Shown: in pieces, positions 1-8,734 of the stretch | Numbering within the stretch: the first letter of the stretch is position 1 | Layout: every line of letters begins with the position of its first letter | Position numbers and translations under genes: made by a program | Assembly (NCBI RefSeq): GCF_009725755.1 | Contig: NZ_WNIJ01000004.1 | Location: forward strand, 24,835-88,834 | Direction of reading: 5' to 3' | DNA length: 64,000 nucleotides | From: Bombella sp. ESL0385 | GTDB taxonomy: Bacteria; Pseudomonadota; Alphaproteobacteria; Acetobacterales; Acetobacteraceae | Notes under the pieces: model-generated | The model's database searches: none | What the model was told of the DNA's origin: nothing | Seen by the model: only the letters and a program-made list of their open reading frames with translations

Positions 1-1195
1 GCCGCTGACCAGACGCTACCACACTGCCAGAGAATATAATCTCATAACAGACCATAGGACCTACACGCCCTATCTGCGGCAAGTCCCACCGTGTTAAGCC
101 CAGCCCCGGCACCACAACGGCCGGTAAAAGATGGAATGGTAGTATCCATGGTTCATATTCCCCAAAGGGGACAAGGCGGCTTTTGTCATAAATCGCCTCA
201 ATATGGCCATCTGCTGCAAGAGCGATCAAACTATTATACCAGCGACCCTTCCCCGCACGCCGGTCAGACCCCAACAGAACAGGGGCCCCTGCCGCAGCTG
301 TTGCAATGGTTTGGCGTGCCCATTCATCCTCATCCAACAAACCGGGAAAAGCCGATTCGGGCCATATCACAACGGGGAGATGGCCCGGCAAATGCGCCCG
401 TGCATCGGCCACGGCACGGGCTGTTAGCTGTAGATAAGACTCAAATTGCTCCGATGCGCCATCACGTTCCAGAACATCATCCTCAGGCACATTACCTTGC
501 ACAATGGCAATGGCTGGTTTGCCCCCTCCAGAATGATGAGCATGATGCTCAACACGCCACGCACCCCAGCCGCACCATAAAATAGTACAGACACATACAC
601 CCAAAGCAGCCCGCCGCCCCTGCCATAGAGCCAGCGATGCCAACACGACCATAAAAGTCAGCCCATCTACCCCTATAAGGGAGGCTGGTTGAATCAACAC
701 ATCCCCCACATAACCGGGAAGCTCCAGCACGCTGCCAAGGGGATTCCATGGGAAGCCAGAAAAGTAAAAAACACGCGCCATATCGGCCAATGTCCAACTC
801 CCGGCGAATAATAACAGGCGCGGCCATCCCTCTGGTACCAACCTGCATAAAAGAGCAGGGACTATAAATAAGGGGGCAATAAGCAAAGCCACACCGGGGG
901 CTGCGAACGGCACAGCCCACCAAAACTCCTCAACACGCGTTAAGATAGCGTTCGTCAGCCAATATAAACCTGCTGTGTAAAACCCCATCCCGAACAAAAA
1001 AGCCCATAACGCCGCTTGCCGTTTAGTGGGGGCCAGACCGACCGCCTGATACAAAACCCCCAAAGCAAGAGGAAGAGCCGGGATAAAGCAAAGCGGCGGC
1101 AAAGATAACGCTGCTATACATCCCGCCATGATAAGATATAGGGCACCGCGCCACCCTCCCTTTTGCGGTAGGGAACACAATGCCTTTATCCTCAT
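1..1195 (-). CDS. lnt: Apolipoprotein N-acyltransferase (partial, C-terminus beyond left edge)
   Basis: Inner-membrane enzyme that adds the third acyl chain to the N-terminal cysteine of lipoproteins. About 398 codons are open from an ATG (MRIKALC...) to the window edge with no stop in frame; the family is about 500 residues. The N-terminal half is strongly hydrophobic, as expected for its membrane helices. The nitrilase-like domain shows all three catalytic positions: Glu in VIWPESAFP near residue 282, Lys in YDKSRLVPFGEY near 338 and Cys in MVCYEIIF near 382, close to E. coli E267, K335 and C387. Several shorter reading frames cover the same DNA in other frames and are not real. lspA, an earlier enzyme of the same lipoprotein pathway, lies elsewhere in the window. 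Confidence 0.95.
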   Translation of the reverse strand, partial: MRIKALCSLPQKGGWRGALYLIMAGCIAALSLPPLCFIPALPLALGVLYQAVGLAPTKRQAALWAFLFGMGFYTAGLYWLTNAILTRVEEFWWAVPFAAPGVALLIAPLFIVPALLCRLVPEGWPRLLLFAGSWTLADMARVFYFSGFPWNPLGSVLELPGYVGDVLIQPASLIGVDGLTFMVVLASLALWQGRRAALGVCVCTILWCGWGAWRVEHHAHHSGGGKPAIAIVQGNVPEDDVLERDGASEQFESYLQLTARAVADARAHLPGHLPVVIWPESAFPGLLDEDEWARQTIATAAAGAPVLLGSDRRAGKGRWYNSLIALAADGHIEAIYDKSRLVPFGEYEPWILPFHLLPAVVVPGLGLTRWDLPQIGRVGPMVCYEIIFSGSVVASGQR

Positions 1196-1220
1196 GTGAA
1201 GTACCTTTTAAGTGATGTTT

Positions 1221-2183
1221 TCAATCCAGCGCATCGCGCAGACGACGCTCATAATGCCGGTAATATTTATCGGCCAGCAACTCGCTTTTTACCAAAATAG
1301 CGACATCTGTTGTGTTGAACTGCTCATCCACCACAGCACCATCACCAACATACCCCCCTAAGCGCAAATATCCTTTAATTAAGGGGGGTAATTTGCTTAG
1401 GCAGCGGCGGCGGTCGAGCATCGCAGGGTCTGCACGCCGCATATCCACATAACGCTCTGGCAAGGCTCGTACACGCAAAGCAGGTGGGGCTAGATGGTTA
1501 TGATAAAGCCATGTCAGCTCCTCATCCATCTCCTCCAGCGAGGTACCATGTAAGCTGGCACAACCAAACAAAATATCAATGCGATGCAAGAAAATATAAG
1601 AAGCAATGCCACGCCATAAAAGCTGCATCGCCGCACGACCACGATACTCCTTCGCCACGCAAGAACGCCCCACCTCCAGCAAGCGGCCAGAGAAATTTGT
1701 TAAGCAAGAAATATCATATTCATCAGCTGTATAAAAATGATCTTGCGGACCAAGCATATCAGAGCGCAACAGCCGATAAGTCCCCACCACAACGGGCTTA
1801 TCTTCCCCAGAGGCGTGATCAACTACCAACAAATGATCGGCTATCTCATCAAACTTATCGGCATCTAGCTGCGTCTTGAGAGCTTCCTCACTTGGATGCG
1901 CCCCCATTTCCCCAAAGAAAACCCGATATCGCAAAGCCTGAGCGGCGCGAATCTCCTCCTCATTAGCAGCAAGACGAACGCCTAAACTCCCACCTCGCAA
2001 CTCTTGAAAACCACCGTCACGATTAAGGGCAAGACCCGCCAATGTATCCATTTGTTGCCGCGTCTTCTCGCTAGTAACCAAGTCACTCATATCCGAATCC
2101 ACTTCAGGCGAGGAAGTTATCTCTTCCGCTCTCATATGCTCTAGCACGCTTTTCCTGGTCATATGAAATGACTCACTTCTCAT
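1221..2183 (-). CDS. OlsB-like GNAT acyltransferase (ornithine lipid synthesis)
   Basis: Likely L-ornithine N-alpha-acyltransferase, which attaches a 3-hydroxyacyl group to ornithine to give lyso-ornithine lipid, or a close relative of the hemolysin-like acyltransferase family. The family signature is visible as RYRVFFGEMGA followed by a DADKFDEIADHLLVVD stretch, and then GRSCVAKEYRGRAAMQLLWRG, the acyl-donor binding core. The start is uncertain: the frame is open upstream into fur. I chose the ATG of MRSESF, which overlaps the last codons of fur by 11 nt; MTRKSV, seven codons further in, is also possible. No separate promoter space exists, so it is probably cotranscribed with fur. No olsA partner is seen nearby. 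Confidence 0.75.
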   Translation of the reverse strand: MRSESFHMTRKSVLEHMRAEEITSSPEVDSDMSDLVTSEKTRQQMDTLAGLALNRDGGFQELRGGSLGVRLAANEEEIRAAQALRYRVFFGEMGAHPSEEALKTQLDADKFDEIADHLLVVDHASGEDKPVVVGTYRLLRSDMLGPQDHFYTADEYDISCLTNFSGRLLEVGRSCVAKEYRGRAAMQLLWRGIASYIFLHRIDILFGCASLHGTSLEEMDEELTWLYHNHLAPPALRVRALPERYVDMRRADPAMLDRRRCLSKLPPLIKGYLRLGGYVGDGAVVDEQFNTTDVAILVKSELLADKYYRHYERRLRDALD

Positions 2184-2682
2184 GCCCAGATCGCGAAGCA
2201 ACGGATGAGTTTTCACCGCCACTCGTGCGCCGCCCAAACAACTCAGCACGATGAGACATAAGATCAAAACCTAATTTAGCCGCAATCTTTGCGAGTAGTC
2301 CTACCAACTCATCATTTTCAAACTCAATAACATTACCGCTATCAATATCAATCAAATGATAGTGATGGCCATTCTCACTCGCTTCATATCGCGCGCGGCC
2401 ACCACCAAAGTCTCGCCGCTCTAATATACCTTTTTCTTCGAGAAGGCGTACTGTTCGGTACACAGTCGCTACAGAGATTCGACTATCCAAAGCAGAGGCG
2501 CGGCGATAAAGCTCCTCTACATCCGGATGGTCTTCAGCCTCCGAGAGGACGCGCGCGATTACACGCCGCTGGCCTGTCATTTTTAAACCATGCTTAACGC
2601 ATAGGCGCGCAATGGGGGAATCCCCCACATCGCCGCCGGACGCAGCACTCTCGCGTCCCATTTTTTTTGTGCTCATCACCAT
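2173..2682 (-). CDS. fur: Fur/Mur-family metal-responsive regulator
   Basis: DNA-binding regulator of iron or manganese homeostasis. The N-terminal winged helix contains GLKMTGQRRVIARVL, HPDVEELYRRA and SVATVYRTVRLLEEKGI. The dimerisation part has GHHYHLIDIDSGNVIEF, where the His-rich HHxHLI motif is the metal site. The structural CxxC pairs of enterobacterial Fur are absent, which fits the alphaproteobacterial Fur/Mur branch. The N-terminus is extended by about 20 residues compared with the family; the frame offers ATGs at codons 1, 3 and 8. It overlaps the following olsB-like gene. Which metal it senses cannot be read from sequence. Confidence 0.88.
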   Translation of the reverse strand: MVMSTKKMGRESAASGGDVGDSPIARLCVKHGLKMTGQRRVIARVLSEAEDHPDVEELYRRASALDSRISVATVYRTVRLLEEKGILERRDFGGGRARYEASENGHHYHLIDIDSGNVIEFENDELVGLLAKIAAKLGFDLMSHRAELFGRRTSGGENSSVASRSGHEK

Positions 2683-2792
2683 ACAGATGATTTACCCGAT
2701 TATGATGGGGTTTGTCCAACACACATCATAATCGGGACGGTGCCCCCCTTGAGCCTTAATCTATCAGTGAGCCATATAGAGCAATCGTGCCC

Positions 2793-3212
2793 TTATTGCT
2801 CAGTCTTATCCTCACGGCGGCGACCCAAACCAATGCGCCGTGCCAAAGATGAGCGATGATTCGCATAATTAGGGGCAACCATCGGGTATTCTGCTGGCAA
2901 GCCCCAACGCTCCCGATATTCTTGCGGGGTCATATTATAAGCAGTTTTAAGATGACGGCGCAGAAGCTTTAATTTTTTACCGTCTTCAAGGCAAATAATA
3001 TAATCCGGGAAAACGGACTTCCGCGGTGGAACAGCCGGTACAGGCTTTTCCGGCTCTATATCAGCAGGGGCCCCCGCACTAGCCAACGCCCCATGAACGG
3101 AGCGAACAAGATCAGGCAAAGCCTCAGAGGCGACATCATGACTACTTACATAAGCGGTAATGATCTGTGCTGTAAGCTGGCGCAGATCCTGCATTTCTGT
3201 CTCAGATGACAT
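2793..3212 (-). CDS. MucR/Ros-family transcriptional regulator
   Basis: Ros/MucR zinc-finger-type regulator, known in alphaproteobacteria as a global H-NS-like repressor of exopolysaccharide, motility and virulence genes. The N-terminal part (ELRQLTA-like, AQIITAYVSSH) matches the oligomerisation region. The C-terminal DNA-binding core is CLEDGKKLKLLRRHLKTAYN followed by MTPQEYRERWGL. The second zinc cysteine of Ros is replaced by Asp (C-x2-D), as in several MucR homologues. The start has a good ribosome site (TAGGAG about 10 nt upstream). A long A/T-rich non-coding stretch precedes it, the type of DNA MucR proteins bind, so autoregulation is plausible. Confidence 0.88.
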   Translation of the reverse strand: MSSETEMQDLRQLTAQIITAYVSSHDVASEALPDLVRSVHGALASAGAPADIEPEKPVPAVPPRKSVFPDYIICLEDGKKLKLLRRHLKTAYNMTPQEYRERWGLPAEYPMVAPNYANHRSSLARRIGLGRRREDKTEQ

Positions 3213-3647
3213 AAATAGTTGACTCCTAAGAAATTCGCTTGGAACAATACCTGATTACCAGAAAAAGCACAACAATGAAAATCCCCTATGTTGTAATAGT
3301 GAAGCCTTATTGCTAACAGAGACCTGCTAACATGTTTATAAACTGTTCAAAATTACAGCTTTAACCTAACATCTTTTCAAGAAACACCATATCATAACAT
3401 TCTATGGGGAATCTCTTTCACCTACTTCCCCCTTTTTATGGCTCTGTAACTTTTATTCAATAAACCTCTTTCGTCTTTTCCTATGAAAAGCAACACTCAC
3501 AACATTCATTTTAAATGAAGAAAAAGCCAACTCACCGCGGCAACATATTGTTTTATAAAATAGAACGCGCCCAATCCTTGTGGACCGTATAGAGACGTAA
3601 AAAATTGTTAATTAATGTTTAAAACCAAACTTATCTTGCCCTAATCA
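3213..3647. other. 435-bp A/T-rich intergenic region upstream of mucR
   Basis: No open frame of note and no RNA gene recognised. The stretch lies between the 3' end of rimI and the start of mucR, both on the minus strand, so it should hold the mucR promoter and the rimI transcript end. It is visibly richer in A/T runs than the flanking genes (for example around 3400-3500 and 3590-3635). I could not assign a convincing -35/-10 pair. Confidence 0.5.
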
Positions 3648-4127
3648 TCATACTGAATCCGTTAAGTACCGGAAAATACGAGCATCTTCACCATCTTGAT
3701 AATAATGAGGCCTCACCGCTATCTGCTGGAAACCTTCTTGCTCATAAAGAGCGGCTGCGTGCTTATTACTCAAACGGACCTCTAAAAAGAGTGTCATCCC
3801 CTCTTGCCGCGCTTTATGCAAAAGGTGGCGTAACATGTATCGCCCTATGCCCCGTCTCCGCCATGCAGGATGAACACCGAGGCTTAATATCTCCCCTTCA
3901 TCCAACACGGAACGACTGACGATGAAGCCAATCGGCAGAGCCTCCTTTAGTTCATTATTTACACTCTGGGAGGCAACTTTGCAGGCCAACCACACCTCTG
4001 CACCGGGCATTGTAAAAATCTGCTCAAACGCAGCTTGTGACCACGGCTCATGCTCCGCAAAAACCGCATGATGCAAGGCAGATAAAAGAGCCGTTGCCTC
4101 TACCCCCACTTGCATCATCACAATCAT
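3648..4127 (-). CDS. rimI: Ribosomal-protein-alanine N-acetyltransferase-like GNAT
   Basis: GNAT acetyltransferase of the RimI type, which acetylates the N-terminus of ribosomal protein S18 in E. coli. Visible signatures are the N-terminal HHAVFAEHEPWS segment, the acetyl-CoA loop RRRGIGRYMLRHLL, and FLEVRLSNKHAAALYEQEGFQ with the C-terminal YY pair (RPHYYQDGEDA). The frame is open to a TTG that overlaps the tsaB stop; I chose the ATG of MIVMMQVG because it gives the usual family length, but the upstream start is not excluded. It directly follows tsaB, a common bacterial pairing. Confidence 0.85.
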   Translation of the reverse strand: MIVMMQVGVEATALLSALHHAVFAEHEPWSQAAFEQIFTMPGAEVWLACKVASQSVNNELKEALPIGFIVSRSVLDEGEILSLGVHPAWRRRGIGRYMLRHLLHKARQEGMTLFLEVRLSNKHAAALYEQEGFQQIAVRPHYYQDGEDARIFRYLTDSV

Positions 4128-4165
4128 GGCATGCTCGTAAGACAATAATGCACCATCATCCCCTC

Positions 4166-4849
4166 TCAACGCGGAGCTAGGCGAAGGCCACCAGCAGGAG
4201 GCCGTGCTTCGGGCGGGTCGATATAAAGGGGCTCTAACGCATAAGGTTGCGGCGTTTGTAGGCCCTCAATCGCTGCTTGGAAAATGCCTTCCGCCGTGGG
4301 GGCGGCTAATGGCAACCGCTCACTCTCACGCCCTAACCGTGCCTCTCCCATCGCGCCTGTCAGATCCGGCAAAGCATCCTCCCCATACACGGCATCACCA
4401 GCAATGGCGGGCCATAAACCGGGGGATATCTCTTCCACCGGCAAGGCATAAACCGCATTACCGGGAGGGTCCACAAAAACACGTCCACGCCGTGCGAGGC
4501 AGAGAATCGTTGCATCCTTCCGTTGCAGACTCGCCCGCATGGCATCACCCAGACGAACCCCAACACCCTGACATGACCAGCCCCGTGCCAGCCCGGCGGC
4601 TAAAGAGAGAGAGGCGCGTAAACCAGTAAAAGACCCCGGCCCGATAATCGCTGCAAGCAAATCGGGCGGGTGAGACCAACCCGCTTGTGCTAGTAAAGCC
4701 TGCACTGTAGGAGCAAAACGCTCTGATGCGCCACGCCCTGCTAAGCTCTGCTGGGCGATAACCGTACCGCCCTCCAACAAAGCGATAAGATTACTCAAGC
4801 CCCGACCGGCCCCAGCCCCATTTAAAACCAAGCACCGCTCGGGCTTCAT
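4166..4849 (-). CDS. tsaB: tRNA threonylcarbamoyladenosine biosynthesis protein TsaB
   Basis: TsaB partners TsaD and TsaE in forming t6A37 on ANN-decoding tRNAs. The sequence has the ASKHA-type N-terminus (CLVLNGAGAG), the family motif IIGPGSFTGLRASLSLAAGLA near residue 90, and the weak C-terminal region typical of TsaB. Length, about 227 residues, is normal. I chose the ATG that overlaps the nitroreductase stop as ATGA rather than the GTG two codons upstream. It sits between the nitroreductase and rimI in a tight run with overlaps on both sides. Confidence 0.9.
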   Translation of the reverse strand: MKPERCLVLNGAGAGRGLSNLIALLEGGTVIAQQSLAGRGASERFAPTVQALLAQAGWSHPPDLLAAIIGPGSFTGLRASLSLAAGLARGWSCQGVGVRLGDAMRASLQRKDATILCLARRGRVFVDPPGNAVYALPVEEISPGLWPAIAGDAVYGEDALPDLTGAMGEARLGRESERLPLAAPTAEGIFQAAIEGLQTPQPYALEPLYIDPPEARPPAGGLRLAPR

Positions 4850-5484
4850 AACCACAAGCAGGCCTCATCCATCGGTAAGCGAGGAGCGCGAGGGGGAGGC
4901 TCCATAGCCTCATCGGGATAGCCCAAAGCGACTAGAAAATTCGCCCGCCATCCTTTTTTACGGAAGCATTGCTCCTCCACCATCATGGCATCAAAACCCG
5001 ACATTGGCCGCACTGCCAGCCCTAAAGCCCGGGCAGCCATGATGAGATACGCCCCTTGCAACGTCCCATTGCGAAAAGCCGTCTCATCGCTCAACCCTAC
5101 ATCGGCGGCAAACCAATCACGCAGACCCGGCAATGGGTTGAGTGTTTTAAGCTGCTCGAAAAATAGAGGATCATACCCCACAACCACCAATACGGGGGCG
5201 GCCATGGCACGCTCTACATTGCCAAGGGACAAAGCGGGGCGAATCGCCCCGCGCGCTTCTTGGGTTTGTAGAAACGCAAAACGTGCGGGAGAACAATTAC
5301 CAGAGGTTGGGCCGAGTTTGAGCAAATCATAAAGCTGGTGCAACACATCATCCCCCACAGCCTTAGTGGAGAACCCTTCCGCTGTGCGGCAATGGGTAAA
5401 AAGCTCCTCCGCAAGGAGGGGGCTTTTAGGCTGCTCGACCTGCTGTCCGTCAGGCGTTACGCCTGATGGGGGGGATGTTGTCAT
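4846..5484 (-). CDS. RutE/HadB-type nitroreductase family protein
   Basis: FMN-dependent nitroreductase-fold oxidoreductase of the malonic semialdehyde reductase-like (RutE/HadB) subgroup. Visible features are the N-terminal FSTKAVGDDVLHQLYDLLKLGPTS-type FMN phosphate site (around residues 38-62), SGNCSPARFAFL, and the C-terminal PMSGFDAMMVEE and NFLVALGYPDE segments. The actual substrate is unknown; no pyrimidine-degradation genes are nearby. It starts 6 nt after nfuA, whose last codons supply the GAGGAG ribosome site, and it overlaps tsaB at its end. Confidence 0.85.
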   Translation of the reverse strand: MTTSPPSGVTPDGQQVEQPKSPLLAEELFTHCRTAEGFSTKAVGDDVLHQLYDLLKLGPTSGNCSPARFAFLQTQEARGAIRPALSLGNVERAMAAPVLVVVGYDPLFFEQLKTLNPLPGLRDWFAADVGLSDETAFRNGTLQGAYLIMAARALGLAVRPMSGFDAMMVEEQCFRKKGWRANFLVALGYPDEAMEPPPRAPRLPMDEACLWL

Positions 5485-5490
5485 GAACGT

Positions 5491-6072
5491 TTACTCCTCT
5501 ACAGCTTCAACCGCCGTCACCTCTGGCACATAATGGCGTAACATATTCTCTACCCCGTGACGCAATGTCGCACGGGAGGATGGGCAGCCAGAGCAAGCCC
5601 CCTGCATACTAAGATACACGACCCCTTCGCGATACCCACGAAAGACAATATCCCCCCCATCACTCGCTACGGCGGGACGCACCCGTGTATCTAACAACTC
5701 CTTCACTTGGGCAACAATCTCGGCATCTTCTGGGGCAATATCAGCCTCTGGAGCAGCAATCTCACCTGCAAGAGCAGGAACGCCGCTTTTAAAGAAATCT
5801 GTCAAGGTAATGAGAATACGAGGCCGTAGCGTGGCCCAATCTGCCGCATCAGCCTTTGTAACAGAGACGAAGTCACTCCCTAAAAAAACACGCTTAATCT
5901 CGCCCAAACCAAATAACGCATCAGCCAGAGCAGAACGCCCTGCTACAAGGCCTGCCTCTGCAAAATCAACCGAGGGACGCGCCCCCGTCACATCGCAACC
6001 GGGTAGAAACTTCAATGTTGCGGGATTAGGGGTATCTTCTGTCTCGATCATCATAAGGGTATCTTGTGTCAT
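5491..6072 (-). CDS. nfuA: NfuA-type iron-sulfur cluster carrier
   Basis: Scaffold or carrier that delivers [4Fe-4S] clusters to target enzymes. Two domains are visible: an N-terminal Nfu domain beginning ETEDTPNPATLKFLPG and a C-terminal NifU-like domain (VRPAVASDGGDIVF, then SMQGACSGCPSS) with the CxxC cluster ligands. Length 193 fits the alphaproteobacterial and mitochondrial Nfu1 type. The start has GAGAGG five nt upstream. It heads the run nfuA-nitroreductase-tsaB-rimI and is divergent from fba. Confidence 0.92.
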   Translation of the reverse strand: MTQDTLMMIETEDTPNPATLKFLPGCDVTGARPSVDFAEAGLVAGRSALADALFGLGEIKRVFLGSDFVSVTKADAADWATLRPRILITLTDFFKSGVPALAGEIAAPEADIAPEDAEIVAQVKELLDTRVRPAVASDGGDIVFRGYREGVVYLSMQGACSGCPSSRATLRHGVENMLRHYVPEVTAVEAVEE

Positions 6073-6146
6073 AAGGGCCTCTCTTATCAGATACTCAACA
6101 GGCTGAGCATCTTTTTTATATACGCTAATGCTTTAACAATGACCTT

Positions 6147-6171
6147 TATAGTCCTATTTTTCTAGACTATA
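6147..6171. promoter_or_regulatory. Operator-like inverted repeat between nfuA and fba
   Basis: A perfect 7-bp inverted repeat, TATAGTC and GACTATA, is separated by 11 nt (CTATTTTTCTA). It lies in the 168-bp divergent intergenic region, about 70 nt before the fba start and 75 nt before the nfuA start. It resembles a dimeric regulator site; no regulator can be named. The right arm overlaps a TATATA stretch that could be a -10 box for fba. Confidence 0.35.
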
Positions 6172-6240
6172 TATCCTGCTAGCAAAACAGGCTATGCTTG
6201 TCAGCGTTGGCTTTTGCCCTCCTCTATAAAGAATCCTTAG

Positions 6241-7350
6241 ATGTCTGCGTCTATATCTCCCCCCTCTGCGACAACACCCATCACACCCGGTGTTGTTACT
6301 GGGGCAGCGTATAAAGCCCTTATACAACGCTGCCATTTGGGCCGTTATGCTCTCCCTGCGGTGAATGTTAGTAGCTCGACCACGGCCAATATGGCCCTAG
6401 AGGCAGCGCGGCGGAATCGTGCGGACATCATCATCCAAATCTCTGCCGGTGGGGCGCAATTTTATGCCGGGCGCGGCTTGCCGGATAAGCAACAGGCTCA
6501 CATCCTTGGTGCTGTTGCTTTAGCACGACATGTTCATCTTCTGGCGCGTCATTATGGTGTAGCGGTCATCCTCCATACAGACCATGCAAACCGGCCTTTA
6601 TTGGGCTGGTTGGAGGGGCTGATTGAGGAAAATCGTCAGCATTATGGGCAAACAGGCCAGCCGCTTTTCTCCTCCCATATGCTAGACCTTTCTACGGAAC
6701 CATTGGAGCAGAACATCGCTACCGCCGCCACGCTTTTGCAAAAACTAACCCCTCTCGGCATAGGGTTGGAAATTGAGCTTGGCATCACCGGTGGGGAAGA
6801 AGATGGCATCGGTACAGAGCTTACCGGCCATCATGCCGCAAAAAACCCAGAGCTTTATACAGAGCCGGAAGATGTTCTTACCGCATGGAAGGCCCTCTCC
6901 CCTTTAGGGATGCTCTCCATCGCGGCCTCTTTTGGTAATGTGCATGGCGTCTATAAACCCGGCAATGTATGCCTCCGCCCCTCTATTTTGCGCGATTCAC
7001 AGGCTCTTATCGCTACGACATTCCAAACCGAGCCTAACCCGGTCCCGCTCGTTTTTCATGGTGGGTCAGGCTCGGATGAGCAGGATATCCGCCACGCTGT
7101 GGATTATGGTGTCTTTAAACTCAATATCGATACTGATACGCAATTTGCCTATGCCCAGGGTGTTGCGACCTATATTGATGCTCATAAAGAAGCTTTTCGC
7201 CGCCAAGTGGCACCTGACACGGGACGGCCGCTCAAACATGAATATGATATTCGTAACTGGATGCGCGCAGGAGAAGAACACTGCATCGCCCGCCTCACAC
7301 GCGCCTTTGATGTCCTCGGCAGCCGTGGGAAAAGCGTTGTCGTCTCTTAG
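6241..7350 (+). CDS. fba: Class II fructose-bisphosphate aldolase
   Basis: Zinc-dependent aldolase that interconverts fructose-1,6-bisphosphate with dihydroxyacetone phosphate and glyceraldehyde-3-phosphate. The family motifs are clear: ILHTDHAN (catalytic Asp and zinc His), GLEIELGITGGEEDG (Glu ligand), SFGNVHGVYKPGN (zinc His), VFHGGSGS (zinc His) and the phosphate-binding KLNIDTDTQ. At 369 residues it is the long class IIA form like E. coli FbaA. In acetic acid bacteria, which often lack phosphofructokinase, the enzyme would serve gluconeogenesis and the pentose phosphate pathway; that is inference. Confidence 0.95.
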   Translation: MSASISPPSATTPITPGVVTGAAYKALIQRCHLGRYALPAVNVSSSTTANMALEAARRNRADIIIQISAGGAQFYAGRGLPDKQQAHILGAVALARHVHLLARHYGVAVILHTDHANRPLLGWLEGLIEENRQHYGQTGQPLFSSHMLDLSTEPLEQNIATAATLLQKLTPLGIGLEIELGITGGEEDGIGTELTGHHAAKNPELYTEPEDVLTAWKALSPLGMLSIAASFGNVHGVYKPGNVCLRPSILRDSQALIATTFQTEPNPVPLVFHGGSGSDEQDIRHAVDYGVFKLNIDTDTQFAYAQGVATYIDAHKEAFRRQVAPDTGRPLKHEYDIRNWMRAGEEHCIARLTRAFDVLGSRGKSVVVS

Positions 7351-7389
7351 ACGCTAAAAGCTAGGGGCTAGAGGGGCGCATCATAGCCC

Positions 7390-7698
7390 TCAATGCGCCA
7401 TATGAGGCGGTGTTTGTGGGACACGCTGGCAGGAGGCCGTCCCCACTGTAACATGCTCGCATGAAGGTAAGGGACCATGCCGCCCCGGCAAGGGCCAGAA
7501 AAGCTCTATCCCTAATGAAATAGCCACTAAAAGACCCGCTAATAAAGCCCACGGCCAAAAGCGCGGCTCACGACCTAAAAGAGGTGGAATCCCCTGCTCA
7601 TATTGAAAACGCCGCCCCTCTGCCAACAAGGATTCAGAATCCTGCACAGGCCCGGTGGGGCGGTCCTCATCATCAAAAGGGGCGGGGGAGGAAGGCAC
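7390..7698 (-). CDS. Small single-pass membrane protein, unknown function
   Basis: A 102-residue protein with an acidic, proline-rich N-terminus, one hydrophobic helix (FWPWALLAGLLVAISLGIEL, about residues 47-66) and two cysteines in a short C-terminal tail (CEHVTVGTASC). It starts with GTG; AAGGA from the last codons of thyX lies five nt upstream, so it is translated right after thyX. I recognise no family. The topology suggests a cytoplasmic N-terminus and a periplasmic tail. Confidence 0.65.
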   Translation of the reverse strand: MPSSPAPFDDEDRPTGPVQDSESLLAEGRRFQYEQGIPPLLGREPRFWPWALLAGLLVAISLGIELFWPLPGRHGPLPSCEHVTVGTASCQRVPQTPPHMAH

Positions 7699-7705
7699 TA
7701 TTCCT

Positions 7706-8611
7706 TCAACCTTCCAACACGGCTTGCATTTCTGTCCATTCCCGCTTTGTCAGGCCAGAGCTTTCCTGCGTGACGACCTCACCAGCAAGACGGCGGCGTA
7801 AGACCTTCAACATCCCAGCGGAGAAGCTATAAGCCCCTAGGCGATATTCCTCAAACGCCTGAGCGGTATGAGGCACCCATGCCTTGAGAATCTCGATCAT
7901 CTTTTGGGCATAAACGCGAATCTCATATTGCGCGTGGGAATCAGCCCGCAAGGCGAGAAAATGCATCAAATTATGCAAATCAATCTTCCAATACCATTGT
8001 GTATAGGTATTGAGGGTAAGGTTAATACGGGCAAGCTCCCGCGCTACGCCCATCCCTTCTGGGTCCAGCATCTCCTCATAATCGCCGTAACATTGCAGCG
8101 CATCACGTTGGAGAATGGCAAGCACCTGTTGTGCTGTCTCCGCGCTCAAGCTTTCACCACGGCCTTGATGATTCACCGTACTTTGCGCGGCAATATGAGC
8201 AGGCTCTGGGAGATAGAACTCTTTATCCAACACAGAGTAACGCGCGGAATATTCATTCACGCTGGCCATGCGATGGCGAATCCACTGCCGTGCGACAAAG
8301 AGCGGGAGTTTCACATGGAACTTAATCTCACACATCTCAAAAGGTGTGGAGTGACGATGCCGCATGAGATAACGAATCAGCCCCGCATCCTCAGATGTTT
8401 TACGCGTCCCCTTCCCATAAGACACACGCGCAGCCTGCACGACGGCAGAATCGCCGCCCATATAATCCACAACCCGGATGAACCCATGATCCAGCAACGG
8501 GAAAGGCTCAAACAAAATCTCCTCCATCGCAGGGACGGTAGGACGAACCGTTTTATGCGGGGAGGCACGCAACGCCGTAATTTCGGATTGTTGCTCGTCT
8601 GTTAGGGCCAT
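7706..8611 (-). CDS. thyX: Flavin-dependent thymidylate synthase
   Basis: Makes dTMP from dUMP using FAD, NADPH and methylene-tetrahydrofolate. The diagnostic ThyX motif [15 protein letters not shown] is intact near residue 100, and the C-terminal [19 protein letters not shown] segment carries the nucleotide-binding residues. At about 301 residues it is of normal alphaproteobacterial length. A GTG six codons upstream is possible, but the ATG of MALTDEQQ has AGGAGA six nt before it and is the better start. Confidence 0.95.
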   Translation of the reverse strand: MALTDEQQSEITALRASPHKTVRPTVPAMEEILFEPFPLLDHGFIRVVDYMGGDSAVVQAARVSYGKGTRKTSEDAGLIRYLMRHRHSTPFEMCEIKFHVKLPLFVARQWIRHRMASVNEYSARYSVLDKEFYLPEPAHIAAQSTVNHQGRGESLSAETAQQVLAILQRDALQCYGDYEEMLDPEGMGVARELARINLTLNTYTQWYWKIDLHNLMHFLALRADSHAQYEIRVYAQKMIEILKAWVPHTAQAFEEYRLGAYSFSAGMLKVLRRRLAGEVVTQESSGLTKREWTEMQAVLEG

Positions 8612-8734
8612 GATGTCTCTCCTGCTCACCTGCTTAGCGGAAGCCTTGATGTAGCCTTACAACTGCCCCTCCTGCAAGCCTAACCAGTAGGCTACTCTCT
8701 TATCCTTGCTATCGGCGTTAAGAGAGCGTATATC

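Noticed and set aside
91..923. Open frames of 164 and 124 residues inside the lnt region
   Set aside because: The minus-strand lnt frame runs without a stop from 1195 to the edge and carries all catalytic motifs; the others are shadows. A frameshift in lnt was considered and is not needed.
7361..7558. 65-residue minus-strand frame overlapping the small membrane-protein gene
   Set aside because: The other frame has a start coupled to thyX with a ribosome site and a coherent membrane helix, so this one is a shadow.
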